Below, one piece after another: positions 51,797-61,558 of a DNA stretch of 64,000 bases. The notes beneath the pieces are model-generated. The model saw nothing but the letters and a program-made list of their open reading frames with translations. It had not been told where the DNA came from and made no database searches. Numbering within the stretch: the stretch's first letter is position 1; the number at the start of each line of letters is the position of its first letter. Source of the stretch: Atlantibacter hermannii (lineage in GTDB: Bacteria; Pseudomonadota; Gammaproteobacteria; Enterobacterales; Enterobacteriaceae). The stretch covers positions 4,402,001 through 4,466,000 of the forward strand of contig LR134136.1 of the NCBI GenBank assembly GCA_900635495.1, given 5' to 3'. The position numbers and the translations under genes were made by a program.

Positions 51797-53471
51797 ACCC
51801 GGAAATACCCATACTCCCCAGCCAGCTTGCCAGCATGGAGACCTGCGGGTGGCGCGTAAACTGCACCAGCTTACGCGCACGCTCCGGTCCCACGCCTGAT
51901 AATTGCCGCCAGTTGAGTTCATCGCGATCAACTACCGTACGCCACTCTTTATCCGGCAGCCGGTTCAGCGCCGCATTTGGCAAAGGCAACCCAAGCGATT
52001 TTAGCCAAAGCCGTAAGGGCTGCTGCCGTGCCAGATTGAAACGATGCCACATTTCAAGCGCTCGCCCCGGAGAAAAACCGGGCGCATTCTGCAACTGCTG
52101 TTGGTTTAAGCCAAGCCAAGAATAAATATGCTCGAAACGAAACGTATCATGAAGCTGCTGCCAGCCAGCACGGTTTAAACCTGACATGGCTAACACCGAG
52201 GGCGAGCTCATCCAGGCCAACCGCGAAAAAAATTGTTCATGGCAATCCGGTGAGTAATAGAAGCAACTTAATGTATTGAAGCGCGGCTCAGGCGGTTGCG
52301 GTTTGACGCGCTCTATACCGCGCCAAACCACACTCATAATTTTAGGAATGCCTCGCCCGGCGAGGCTGACAAGGACATGATCGCCAGGCGCAATATCCCA
52401 CGCCTGCCACCGGCGTACCGAGCCAATATTCACACGCTTAATCTCTTTATCATCGATTTTTACCGGTGCGAGCAGCGCCACCGCAGAAAGCTTACCGCTA
52501 CGACCTACGCTAAAGTGAATATCCCTGACTTCCGTCGTCTGCGCTTCAGGCTCATATTTCCAGGCAACAGCCCAGTCACCCTGGCCGGGCTGCCAGCTTC
52601 GCGCTGCTGACTCTTCCACTTGCCGTATCACCACGCCATCAGTCACAAACGGTAATGGGCTCTTAAACCACTGCGCCCGCCAGTGTTCTACTTCTTCTAC
52701 AGACGTAACCGGTTTTGACCATTGCTGGACTAAGGGGAACCCGCCTTCTGCCAGCAGCCGCAGCCGCTCCGGAAAAGATGTCGGCCCACCGGGCCATGCC
52801 CAAATGAAAATATCCAGCTCGTTAAGTATGGAAGTGGCATCCCGCCGTAGCATAGCGCCTGCCACTTTGGCGCGTGCGTTAATACCTCCCGACCGTTGCT
52901 GAACATGAGCGGGCTGACGGAGAAAAATCTCGCCCTGCAGGACGCTGTCGGCAAGGATCCCCTGTGTGGTTTTCGGGATGGCGGGAATCGCCCTGGCCTT
53001 GTCGAACCATGAGTGCCCCTTAATCCCATCACCACGACTTATCGCCTGCACCAGTTCGCCCTTGCTGTACACCAGCGTAACGGCGACGCCGTCAACTTTA
53101 GGCTGCACCCACAGCCCGCCGCCACGCACCGCCATCCAGTTTTGCAGCGTCTGTTTATCAGGCATTTTTCGCACCCCGGTATGTGCGACGGGATGCGGAA
53201 TAGTGCCGCTTTTTGCCACGATGGGCTTGTGCGGCGGCGCGCTCGCTGAAAAACAGCGCTCCCACTGCAGCAGCGTGGCGCGTAGCGTGTCGTACGTTTC
53301 ATCGCTTACCCGGCTTTCTCCGTGTTCCCAGTAAGCGTCGTCCCACTTTTCTATCTGCCGCGCCAGCGCGTTTATCTCTTGCTGCGCGCGTTCCATTGGC
53401 CATGCCGGGCATTCGCTATGGGCAGCCGCCGAAAACAACATCAGTAACAGTGTTAATGTGCATCCCTTCAT
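51771..53471 (-). CDS. ligB: LigB, second NAD-dependent DNA ligase
   Basis: 566 aa from MKGCTLTLLLMLFSAAAHS, chosen because GGGAGG precedes it; this N-terminus looks like a signal peptide, an odd feature also seen in E. coli LigB. Adenylation domain with nucleotide-binding Lys in VQPKVDGVAVTLVYSKGEL, then FVTDGVVIRQVE, WAVAWKYEPEAQ, an OB fold (PGDHVLVSLAGRGIPKI), a cysteine pair (CFYYSPDCHEQF) and helix-hairpin-helix repeats. Compared with LigA it lacks a complete four-Cys zinc finger and the BRCT domain. Confidence 0.95.
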   Translation of the reverse strand: MKGCTLTLLLMLFSAAAHSECPAWPMERAQQEINALARQIEKWDDAYWEHGESRVSDETYDTLRATLLQWERCFSASAPPHKPIVAKSGTIPHPVAHTGVRKMPDKQTLQNWMAVRGGGLWVQPKVDGVAVTLVYSKGELVQAISRGDGIKGHSWFDKARAIPAIPKTTQGILADSVLQGEIFLRQPAHVQQRSGGINARAKVAGAMLRRDATSILNELDIFIWAWPGGPTSFPERLRLLAEGGFPLVQQWSKPVTSVEEVEHWRAQWFKSPLPFVTDGVVIRQVEESAARSWQPGQGDWAVAWKYEPEAQTTEVRDIHFSVGRSGKLSAVALLAPVKIDDKEIKRVNIGSVRRWQAWDIAPGDHVLVSLAGRGIPKIMSVVWRGIERVKPQPPEPRFNTLSCFYYSPDCHEQFFSRLAWMSSPSVLAMSGLNRAGWQQLHDTFRFEHIYSWLGLNQQQLQNAPGFSPGRALEMWHRFNLARQQPLRLWLKSLGLPLPNAALNRLPDKEWRTVVDRDELNWRQLSGVGPERARKLVQFTRHPQVSMLASWLGSMGISGFSVQRENR

Positions 53472-53721
53472 AACGCCTCCCTGAATCATGGCGCAGAAAT
53501 AGCGCACCTGAAGAGAGGCGTCATCTTCGCGTTTTACGCGTTGCGAGACCTCTTCCGGAGATTTCTCACCGGTGATGAAAACGACTCAGGAAAGTGCGAG
53601 AAGTCGCGCGAAATGCAACAAAACCGGGTAAAAGTGTGACGGGGGCTACGTCATAACGCATCGGCGTGTATAATAAGCCCGTATACACTCTTCATTTGCA
53701 TACCGAATCGTTAAGACACCC

Positions 53722-54345
53722 ATGGCTCAAGGCACGCTTTATATTGTTTCCGCCCCCAGCGGCGCGGGGAAATCCAGCCTTATTCAGGCTTTATTGAAAA
53801 CGCAACCGTTATACGACACGCAAGTTTCTGTTTCACACACCACCCGCAAGCCGCGTCCAGGTGAAGTGCATGGCGAACACTACTTTTTTGTGGACCATGA
53901 AGAATTCAGAAATATGATTGCCCGTGACGCTTTTCTGGAGCATGCCGAGGTATTCGGGAATTATTACGGCACGTCCCGTGAAACCATTGAGCAGGTATTA
54001 GCGACAGGCGTGAATGTGTTTCTGGACATCGACTGGCAGGGCGCACAGCAAATCCGGCAGAAAATGCCGCAGGCACGCAGTATTTTTATTTTGCCGCCGT
54101 CAAAAGATGAGCTGGACAGACGCCTGCGCGGCCGTGGCCAGGATAGCGAAGAAGTTATTGCAAAACGTATGGCTCAGGCAGTTGCGGAAATGAGCCATTA
54201 TGCTGAATATGATTATTTAATCATTAACGACGATTTCGATGCGGCGCTTACGGATTTAAAAACCATTCTGCGCGCCGAACGCCTGCGTATGAGCCGCCAG
54301 AAGCAGCGACATGACGCTTTAATCACCAAACTATTGGCAGACTGA
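53722..54345 (+). CDS. gmk: Gmk, guanylate kinase
   Basis: Phosphorylates GMP to GDP. It is 207 aa. P-loop SAPSGAGKSSLIQ at residues 9-21, GMP-binding TTRKPRPGEVHGEHYFF and LDIDWQGAQQIRQKMP. First gene of gmk-rpoZ-spoT-trmH-recG. The 250-bp spacer to ligB contains its promoter. Confidence 0.98.
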   Translation: MAQGTLYIVSAPSGAGKSSLIQALLKTQPLYDTQVSVSHTTRKPRPGEVHGEHYFFVDHEEFRNMIARDAFLEHAEVFGNYYGTSRETIEQVLATGVNVFLDIDWQGAQQIRQKMPQARSIFILPPSKDELDRRLRGRGQDSEEVIAKRMAQAVAEMSHYAEYDYLIINDDFDAALTDLKTILRAERLRMSRQKQRHDALITKLLAD

Positions 54346-54399
54346 AGATAGTTTCAGTATCATGCCCAGTCATTTCTTCATCTGTGGAGCTTTTTATAT

Positions 54400-54675
54400 A
54401 TGGCACGCGTAACTGTTCAGGACGCTGTAGAGAAAATTGGTAACCGTTTTGACCTGGTGCTTGTCGCTGCGCGTCGCGCTCGTCAGATGCAGGTTGGCGG
54501 TAAAGATCCGCTGGTTCCGGAAGAAAACGATAAAACGACCGTTATTGCGCTGCGCGAAATCGAAGAAGGCCTGATCACCAATCAGATCCTTGATGTTCGC
54601 GATCGTCAGGAGCAGCAAGAGCAGGAAGCCGCCGAACTGCAGGCCGTTACCGCTATTGCTGAAGGCCGTCGTTAA
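54400..54675 (+). CDS. rpoZ: RpoZ, RNA polymerase omega subunit
   Basis: 91 aa. MARVTVQDAVEKIGNRFDLV, VAARRARQMQVGGKDPLVPE and EENDKTTVIALREIEEG are fully conserved. Omega helps assemble the beta-prime subunit and takes part in one ppGpp binding site, matching its place beside spoT. Confidence 0.98.
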   Translation: MARVTVQDAVEKIGNRFDLVLVAARRARQMQVGGKDPLVPEENDKTTVIALREIEEGLITNQILDVRDRQEQQEQEAAELQAVTAIAEGRR

Positions 54676-54694
54676 TTAACCTGTCGGGTCGCCC

Positions 54695-56810
54695 TTGTAT
54701 CTGTTTGAAAGCCTGAATCAACTGATTCAACACTATCTGCCGCCAGACCAAATTAAACGTCTGCAGCAGGCATACCTTGTTGCGCGTGATGCCCACGAGG
54801 GTCAAACACGTTCAAGTGGTGAACCCTACATCACTCATCCCGTTGCGGTGGCTTGTATTCTGGCCGAGATGAAACTCGACTATGAAACGTTAATGGCCGC
54901 GCTTCTGCATGATGTAATTGAAGATACCCCTGCCACCTACCAGGACATGGAGCAGCTGTTTGGGAAAAGCGTTGCTGAACTGGTTGAAGGGGTATCGAAG
55001 CTTGATAAGCTGAAGTTTCGCGATAAGAAAGAGGCGCAGGCCGAAAACTTTCGCAAGATGATTATGGCGATGGTGCAGGATATCCGCGTCATTCTCATCA
55101 AACTTGCTGACCGCACCCATAATATGCGCACGCTGGGCTCCTTACGTCCGGATAAACGTCGCCGCATCGCTCGTGAAACACTGGAAATTTATAGCCCGCT
55201 GGCCCACCGTCTCGGTATTCACCATCTGAAAACCGAACTGGAAGAGCTGGGTTTTGAAGCGCTCTACCCGAACCGTTATCGCGTGATTAAAGAAGTGGTG
55301 AAAGCCGCGCGCGGCAACCGTAAGGAGATGATCCAGAAAATTCTCGCCGAGATTGACGGGCGTTTGCAGGAAGCAGGCATTCCGTGTCGCGTAAGCGGTC
55401 GCGAAAAGCATCTGTATTCCATTTACTGCAAAATGGTGCTGAAAGAGCAGCGTTTCCATTCGATTATGGACATCTATGCGTTTCGCGTGATCGTTCAGGA
55501 TATGGATACCTGTTATCGCGTCCTGGGCCAGATGCACAGTTTGTACAAACCCCGTCCGGGCCGCGTTAAAGATTACATCGCTATCCCCAAAGCGAACGGC
55601 TACCAGTCGCTGCATACATCAATGATTGGTCCGCATGGCGTACCGGTTGAAGTGCAAATACGCACCGAAGACATGGATCAGATGGCGGAAATGGGGGTTG
55701 CGGCGCACTGGGCTTACAAAGAGCACGGTGAAAGCAGCACCACCGCGCAAATCCGCGCCCAGCGCTGGATGCAAAGCTTACTTGAGCTTCAACAAAGCGC
55801 GGGCAGCTCATTTGAATTTATCGAGAGCGTGAAATCCGATCTGTTCCCGGATGAGATTTACGTTTTCACCCCGGAAGGACGTATTGTCGAACTGCCTGCT
55901 GGCGCGACGCCGGTGGATTTCGCCTATGCGGTGCATACCGATATCGGTCATGCCTGCGTTGGCGCCCGCGTCGATCGTCAGCCTTATCCACTGTCGCAAC
56001 CGCTCTCCAGTGGACAAACCGTCGAGATTATTACCGCGCCGGGCGCACGTCCTAATGCAGCCTGGCTGAACTTCGTCGTCAGTTCGAAAGCGCGCGCGAA
56101 AATTCGCCAGATGCTGAAAAACCTCAAGCGTGACGACTCGGTAAGCCTTGGTCGCCGCCTGCTGAATCATGCATTAGGCGGAAGCCGCAAACTGGCAGAG
56201 ATCCCGCCTGAACATATTCAGCGTGAACTTGAGCGCATGAAACTGGCGACCCTTGACGATCTGCTGGCTGAAATTGGCCTTGGTAATGCAATGAGCGTGG
56301 TGGTCGCCAAAAACCTGTTACAGGGCGAAGCGTCATCCGCTCCGCATCCGGCGACAAGCGGCCACAGTACGCTGCCTATCAAAGGCGCGGACGGCGTGCT
56401 TATTACCTTCGCGAAATGCTGTCGCCCCATCCCTGGCGACCCGATTGTCGCTCACGTCAGCCCAGGTAAAGGTCTGGTTATCCATCACGAGTCTTGCCGT
56501 AATATCCGTGGCTACCAGAAAGAGCCTGAGAAATTTATGGCAGTTGAGTGGGATAAAGAGATCGAACAGGAATTTATCACCGAAATTAAGGTCGATATGT
56601 TCAATCACCAGGGCGCACTGGCCAATCTCACTGCCGCCATTAACACGGCAGGTTCAAATATTCAGAGTTTGAACACGGAAGAGAAAGACGGGCGCGTCTA
56701 TAGCGCGTTTATTCGTTTGACGGCACGCGATCGCGTCCAGCTGGCGAATATCATGCGTAAAATTCGCGTCATGCCGGATGTGATAAAAGTCACCCCGTAA
56801 CCGAAACTAA
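54695..56810 (+). CDS. spoT: SpoT, (p)ppGpp synthetase/hydrolase (one frame break at the end)
   Basis: Starts with TTG, as in E. coli. HD hydrolase domain (EGQTRSSGEPYITHPVAVA, LLHDVIEDTPATY, LADRTHNMRTL), synthetase domain (VSGREKHLYSIYCKM, IAIPKANGYQSLHTSM), TGS (DEIYVFTPEGRIVELPAGAT), helical and zinc-finger region (ADGVLITFAKCCRPIPGDPI) and ACT domain. The frame as given stops after IKVTP at 56800; removing one C of CCCC (56792-56795) gives VTRNRN and a stop at 56810, as in E. coli. It is 704 aa after repair. Confidence 0.97.
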
Positions 56811-56814
56811 CTTT

Positions 56815-57543
56815 ATGAATCCACAGCGTTATGCGCGTATCCGCGAGATGCTCGCCAGGCGCCAGCCTGACCTGACTGTCTGCATGGAGCAGGTCCATAA
56901 GCCTCATAACGTTTCCGCGATTATTCGTACCGCCGACGCAGTCGGCGTGCACGAAGTCCATGCGGTCTGGCCGGGTAGCCGAATGAGCACGATGGCTTCT
57001 TCTGCTGCTGGCAGCAACAGCTGGGTGGAAGTCAAAACCCATCGCACTATTCAGGATGCCGTAGGCGAATTAAAAGGCCGCGGTATGCAAATCCTCGCGA
57101 CCCACCTTTCTGATAAAGCCGTCGATTTCCGTGAGATCGACTATACCCGGCCTACCTGTATTCTGATGGGCCAGGAAAAAACAGGCATTACGCAGCAAGC
57201 GCTGGCCCTGGCAGACCAGGACATCATCATTCCGATGATCGGGATGGTGCAATCTTTGAACGTCTCGGTCGCCAGCGCATTGATCCTCTATGAAGCACAG
57301 CGCCAGCGCCAGAACGCCGGAATGTATCAGCGTGAAAACAGTACGCTCGCTGATGAAGAGCAACAACGCCTGCTGTTTGAAGGCGGTTATCCGGTGCTGG
57401 CGAAAGTCGCTAAACGCAAGGGGTTGCCTTATCCGCGCGTAAACGAGTACGGGGAAATCGAAGCCGATGCCACGTGGTGGGCAACGATGCAGGCCGGGAA
57501 TGAACCTGGCCGGAAACGCTGCGCGACAGAAGGTCACAAGTAA
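56815..57543 (+). CDS. trmH: TrmH (SpoU), tRNA guanosine-18 2'-O-methyltransferase
   Basis: SPOUT enzyme, 242 aa. MNPQRYARIREMLARRQPDL, EQVHKPHNVSAIIRTADAVG, TCILMGQEKTGITQ and MVQSLNVSVASALILYEAQR are conserved. The C-terminus carries about 13 extra residues (NEPGRKRCATEGHK) beyond the E. coli end, and the stop TAA overlaps the recG ATG. The extension could be real or come from another small sequence error. Confidence 0.95.
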   Translation: MNPQRYARIREMLARRQPDLTVCMEQVHKPHNVSAIIRTADAVGVHEVHAVWPGSRMSTMASSAAGSNSWVEVKTHRTIQDAVGELKGRGMQILATHLSDKAVDFREIDYTRPTCILMGQEKTGITQQALALADQDIIIPMIGMVQSLNVSVASALILYEAQRQRQNAGMYQRENSTLADEEQQRLLFEGGYPVLAKVAKRKGLPYPRVNEYGEIEADATWWATMQAGNEPGRKRCATEGHK

Positions 57544-59625
57544 TGAAAGGCCGCTTGCTCGACGCCGTGCCGCTTAGCGCTCTGACGGGCGTAGGGGCAA
57601 GCCAAAGCAGCAAGCTGGCGAAGATTGGCTTGCATACCGTGCAGGACCTGCTGCTTCATCTCCCCCTGCGTTACGAAGATCGCACGCAACTTTATCCCAT
57701 CGGCGAGCTGTTGCCGGGCGTTTACGCCACGGTTGAAGGCGAAGTGCTGAACAGCTCTATCACGTTTGGCGGGCGTCGCATGATGACCTGCCAGATAAGC
57801 GACGGCACCGGCATCCTGACGATGCGCTTTTTCAACTTTAACGCCGCCATGAAAAACAGACTGGCAACCGGGCGACGCGTGCTGGCTTATGGTGAGGCGA
57901 AGCGCGGAAAATATGGCGCGGAGATGATTCACCCGGAATACCGCATCCAGGGTGATCAGAGCGCCCCAGCCGTGCAGGAAACGCTGACGCCGGTTTATCC
58001 CACGACTGAAGGGGTGAAACAGGCCACACTCCGTAAACTTACCGATCAGGCGCTCGAATTGCTCGAGACCTGCGCCATTGCCGAACTTCTGCCGCCAGAG
58101 CTTGCGCAGGGCATGATGAGCCTGCCGGAAGCGTTGCGTACGCTGCATCGTCCACCGCCATCCATGCAACTTGTCGATCTTGAAAGCGGCAAGCACCCTG
58201 CTCAACATCGATTAATCCTGGAAGAGCTGTTGGCTCATAACCTGAGCATGCTGGCATTGCGGGCCGGGGCCCAGCGCTATCACGCACAGCCGCTGACCGC
58301 CAACGATACGCTCAAAGAGACATTACTCGCCGCCCTGCCTTTCCGCCCAACCGGTGCGCAAAATCGCGTGGTGGCGGAAATCGAACAGGATATGGGGCAG
58401 GATTTCCCCATGATGCGCCTGGTACAAGGCGATGTTGGGTCCGGTAAAACGCTGGTCGCGGCGCTTGCCGCTTTACGTGCCATTGCGAATGGCAAACAGG
58501 TTGCCCTTATGGCACCGACCGAGCTGCTTGCCGAACAGCATGCCACTAATTTTACCGCCTGGTTTGAACCGTTGGGGATCCGGGTCGGCTGGCTTGCCGG
58601 TAAGCAAAAAGGCAAAGCGCGCATCGCGCAGCAGGACGCCATTGCCAGCGGGCAGGTACAGATGGTGGTCGGCACCCATGCTATTTTCCAGGAACATGTG
58701 CAGTTTAATGGCCTGGCGTTGGTGATTATCGATGAACAGCATCGCTTTGGCGTTCATCAACGGCTGGCGCTGTGGGAAAAAGGTCAACAGCAGGGTTTTC
58801 ATCCCCATCAGTTGATTATGACCGCCACACCCATCCCGCGTACGCTGGCGATGACGGCCTATGCCGATCTGGATACGTCAGTCATTGATGAGCTTCCCCC
58901 AGGGCGTACGCCGGTGACTACCGTGGCGATTGCCGACACACGACGCAATGAAATTATTGAACGGGTGCGTAACGCCTGTATCAGTGAAGGACGTCAGGCT
59001 TATTGGGTATGCACGCTGATTGAAGAGTCCGATTTGCTTGAGGCGCAAGCTGCACAAGCGACGTGGGAAGAGCTGAGTGTGGCGCTTCCGGAACTGAAGA
59101 TTGGGCTGGTGCATGGCCGAATGAAGCCGCAGGAAAAAACAGAGCGTCATGCAGGCATTTAAGCAGGGCGAACTGCATCTGCTGGTCGCGACCACGGTCA
59201 TTGAAGTAGGCGTTGACGTGCCCAACGCCAGTTTGATGATTATCGAAAATCCGGAACGTCTCGGGCTGGCACAGCTTCATCAACTTCGTGGCCGGGTTGG
59301 ACGAGGCGCGGTGGCATCGCATTGCGTCCTGCTGTACAAATCGCCGCTCTCTAAAACCGCGCAACTGCGGTTGCAGGTTCTGCGCGACAGCAATGATGGC
59401 TTTGTCATTGCACAAAAGGATCTGGAAATTCGCGGTCCCGGGGAGTTACTGGGCACACGTCAAACCGGCAATGCGGAATTTAAAGTCGCTGATCTCATGC
59501 GCGATCAGGCGCTTATTCCTGAAGTGCAGCGCATCGCGCGCCATATTCACGACCGATACCCCGGGCAGACTGCGGCACTGATTGAGCGATGGATGCCTGA
59601 GACAGAACGCTATTCTAATGCCTGA
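57543..59625 (+). CDS. recG: RecG, ATP-dependent DNA helicase (one frame break)
   Basis: Branched-DNA helicase acting at stalled forks and Holliday junctions. N-terminal wedge/OB domain (GVYATVEGEVLNSSITFGGR), Walker A LVQGDVGSGKTLVAALAAL, DEQHRFGVHQR, TATPIPRTLAMTAYADLD, and C-terminal LLVATTVIEVGVDVPNASLM, QLRGRVGRGAVASHC and the TRG motif region. After GLVHGRMKPQEK an extra A in the AAAAAA at about 59132-59138 breaks the frame; with five A it continues QSVMQAFKQGE to 59625, total 693 aa as in E. coli. Confidence 0.95.
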
Positions 59626-60216
59626 TTTCTCTGCGGTCAGACGCGCCGCGTCATGTCAGGCATAAATAAAGAATGGGTGCAGTAAATAAGCAATATTTGG
59701 TGAAAGATAAAAAATTATACGGCAGCATTTTTTGGATAAAAATACTGAAAGAAAAATGCATCTCAGAAAGAAATGACAAAACCTTCCCCCTCGACGACGC
59801 AAATAATAAAATATTACTATTGTATATATTTATAAATAAGATCACGCATGCTTATATAAAAAAGAGAAACATCCATAATATGGATGCTTTAAAGCCGTTA
59901 TTAATAAAAGGAGATTATCATTGGTTGCCTTTTTACGCAAAATTAATGCATTTTATTTCTTAATGGCGCGATAATTTCTTAGAATAAGAAGAAAGCACCA
60001 AATGTTTAAATTAAATCTGTGATTTCGATTGTGTACAAATGGAATAAAAACTTCCGCCCCTTCCTTGCGATCATTTCCCCTCACATTTATCATCCGCTTA
60101 ATCTCAGGATAGGAATGTCATCGATAAAGTAACCGGAGCGACCGTCAGGCTCGCGACCCCGGTTTACTGAACGGTGAATAACGCTTATTCCTGAACCTAT
60201 TGATCGAGAGAATAAA
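59626..60216. other. AT-rich spacer before the fimbrial operon
   Basis: 591 bp, strongly AT-rich from about 59660 to 60060. One frame of 96 codons (59673-59963, starting MGAVNKQYLVKDKKLYGS) is open, but it has no good Shine-Dalgarno and its composition follows the AT-rich DNA; I keep it only as doubtful. Near 60127-60170 an imperfect inverted repeat (AGTAACCGG ... CCGGTTTACT) may be a leader structure. H-NS binding and fimbrial promoter control are likely but inferred. Confidence 0.5.
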
Positions 60217-60762
60217 ATGTTTATGAAAAAGACAGCGCTGTTTGTTGCAACGGCATACTCCTTATTTTTTTCTGGCGCGTTCGCAGCTAATGATTTATCA
60301 GCTGACTTAACTATTTCAGGTTATCTAAACACTGTCTCTGATTGTAAGCCCTTAATAAGTCAGGCTGTAGCGGATTTAGGCCAAAAGGCGATGAAAGATT
60401 TGCCCTATATTGGGCAATCGTCAAACGCAAGCGTGCTTGAGACCGCTTATTTTGTCGATCTGTCCGGTAAAGAATGCGCTAATACAAAAATAGGTCTTAA
60501 ATTCCTCGGCGATGCCGATGATGAAACGGGTCAGGCCCTGCAAAATACGCTTAATGGCGACGATGCCGCAAAAGGGATCGCCGTAAATATCTACGACGGT
60601 CAGGGTTCAATCATTACGCCGAATGTCAGTGTAAATAGCGTAAATGAAGAGGTTTACCATGGCCATTTCCCGTTTCATTTGAGTATGGCAAAAAGTGCTG
60701 CTGAAAATGTGGCAGCCGGTAACGTGCAGGCCAGCCTGACGGTAGAAATGGTCCGATTATAA
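60217..60762 (+). CDS. Fimbrial subunit (chaperone-usher pilin family)
   Basis: 181 aa. Signal peptide MFMKKTALFVATAYSLFFSG-AFAA. The mature part has the Ig-like pilin pattern with one disulfide pair (SDCKPL and GKECANT) and the alternating C-terminal strand ASLTVEMVRL that a chaperone would cap. An inner Met at 60223 is an alternative start. Probably the major subunit because it is first and precedes chaperone and usher. Not matched to a named fimbria. Confidence 0.87.
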   Translation: MFMKKTALFVATAYSLFFSGAFAANDLSADLTISGYLNTVSDCKPLISQAVADLGQKAMKDLPYIGQSSNASVLETAYFVDLSGKECANTKIGLKFLGDADDETGQALQNTLNGDDAAKGIAVNIYDGQGSIITPNVSVNSVNEEVYHGHFPFHLSMAKSAAENVAAGNVQASLTVEMVRL

Positions 60763-60836
60763 TATTTATCGGCCCGACAGCGTTTAGCTTAATTTACCGG
60801 GCTGATTAATTACGCTCTAATTAATGGACTAATAGA

Positions 60837-61544
60837 ATGAAAAAACTATTGCTGACGGCGCTTTTGCCTGTCGCATTCTGGTCTGGCATGGTTAATAGCG
60901 CGCTTACGCTGAATGCCGATCGCATTGTTTACAATGAAAAAGATGGTGATGCATCGATTACCGTTCATAGTGACGAAAGTCGTGCTTATCTTATTCAGAC
61001 ATGGCTTGATTCCGGAGACAGCACCGCAAAAGTCCATCTTCCTTTTGTTGTGACGCCGCCGCTTTTCCGGCTTGCGCCCAAGAGCGATAACGTTATCCGT
61101 GTGATGTACCTGGGTAATGGATTACCCACAGATAAAGAAACGCTGCTGTGGCTGGATGTTAAAGGCGTGCCTGGCCTGAACGATGAGGAGTCGCAGGTTC
61201 AAAACCGCATGGTGCTGGCTATTAACAACCGCATTAAATTTTTCTTCCGACCAGCAGGCTTAAAAGGCGATGCGGGAGAGGCGATTAAAAATGCGCACTG
61301 GACGCACGCCGGAAATACAGTAACCGTAGAGAATAACTCGCCTTTTAATCTGGTATTAAGCAAGATCGATATTGATAAAGAGTTAATAAAAGTTTCTGTT
61401 ATTGATAACAATACGGTGATTCCTCCCTTTGGTAAAAAAAGTTACACCCTGAAGCACACGCCGCAAAGCGGTGCTGAGGTTCAATGGGAAGCAATTAATG
61501 ATTTTGGAGGCACGACAAAAACATATTCTCAGCATCTTGACTAG
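60837..61544 (+). CDS. Periplasmic fimbrial chaperone (PapD/FimC family)
   Basis: 235 aa. Signal peptide MKKLLLTALLPVAFWSGMVNSA. Two Ig domains: LTLNADRIVYNEKDGDASITVHS and YLIQTWLDSG with FVVTPPLFRLAPKSDNVIRV (subunit-binding strand with the Arg/Lys anchors), WLDVKGVP, NRIKFFFRP, and the second domain NSPFNLVLSKIDID, VIPPFGKKSYTL. It lies between the pilin and the usher, the standard order. Confidence 0.95.
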   Translation: MKKLLLTALLPVAFWSGMVNSALTLNADRIVYNEKDGDASITVHSDESRAYLIQTWLDSGDSTAKVHLPFVVTPPLFRLAPKSDNVIRVMYLGNGLPTDKETLLWLDVKGVPGLNDEESQVQNRMVLAINNRIKFFFRPAGLKGDAGEAIKNAHWTHAGNTVTVENNSPFNLVLSKIDIDKELIKVSVIDNNTVIPPFGKKSYTLKHTPQSGAEVQWEAINDFGGTTKTYSQHLD

Positions 61545-61558
61545 CGAGTTGAGATGTA

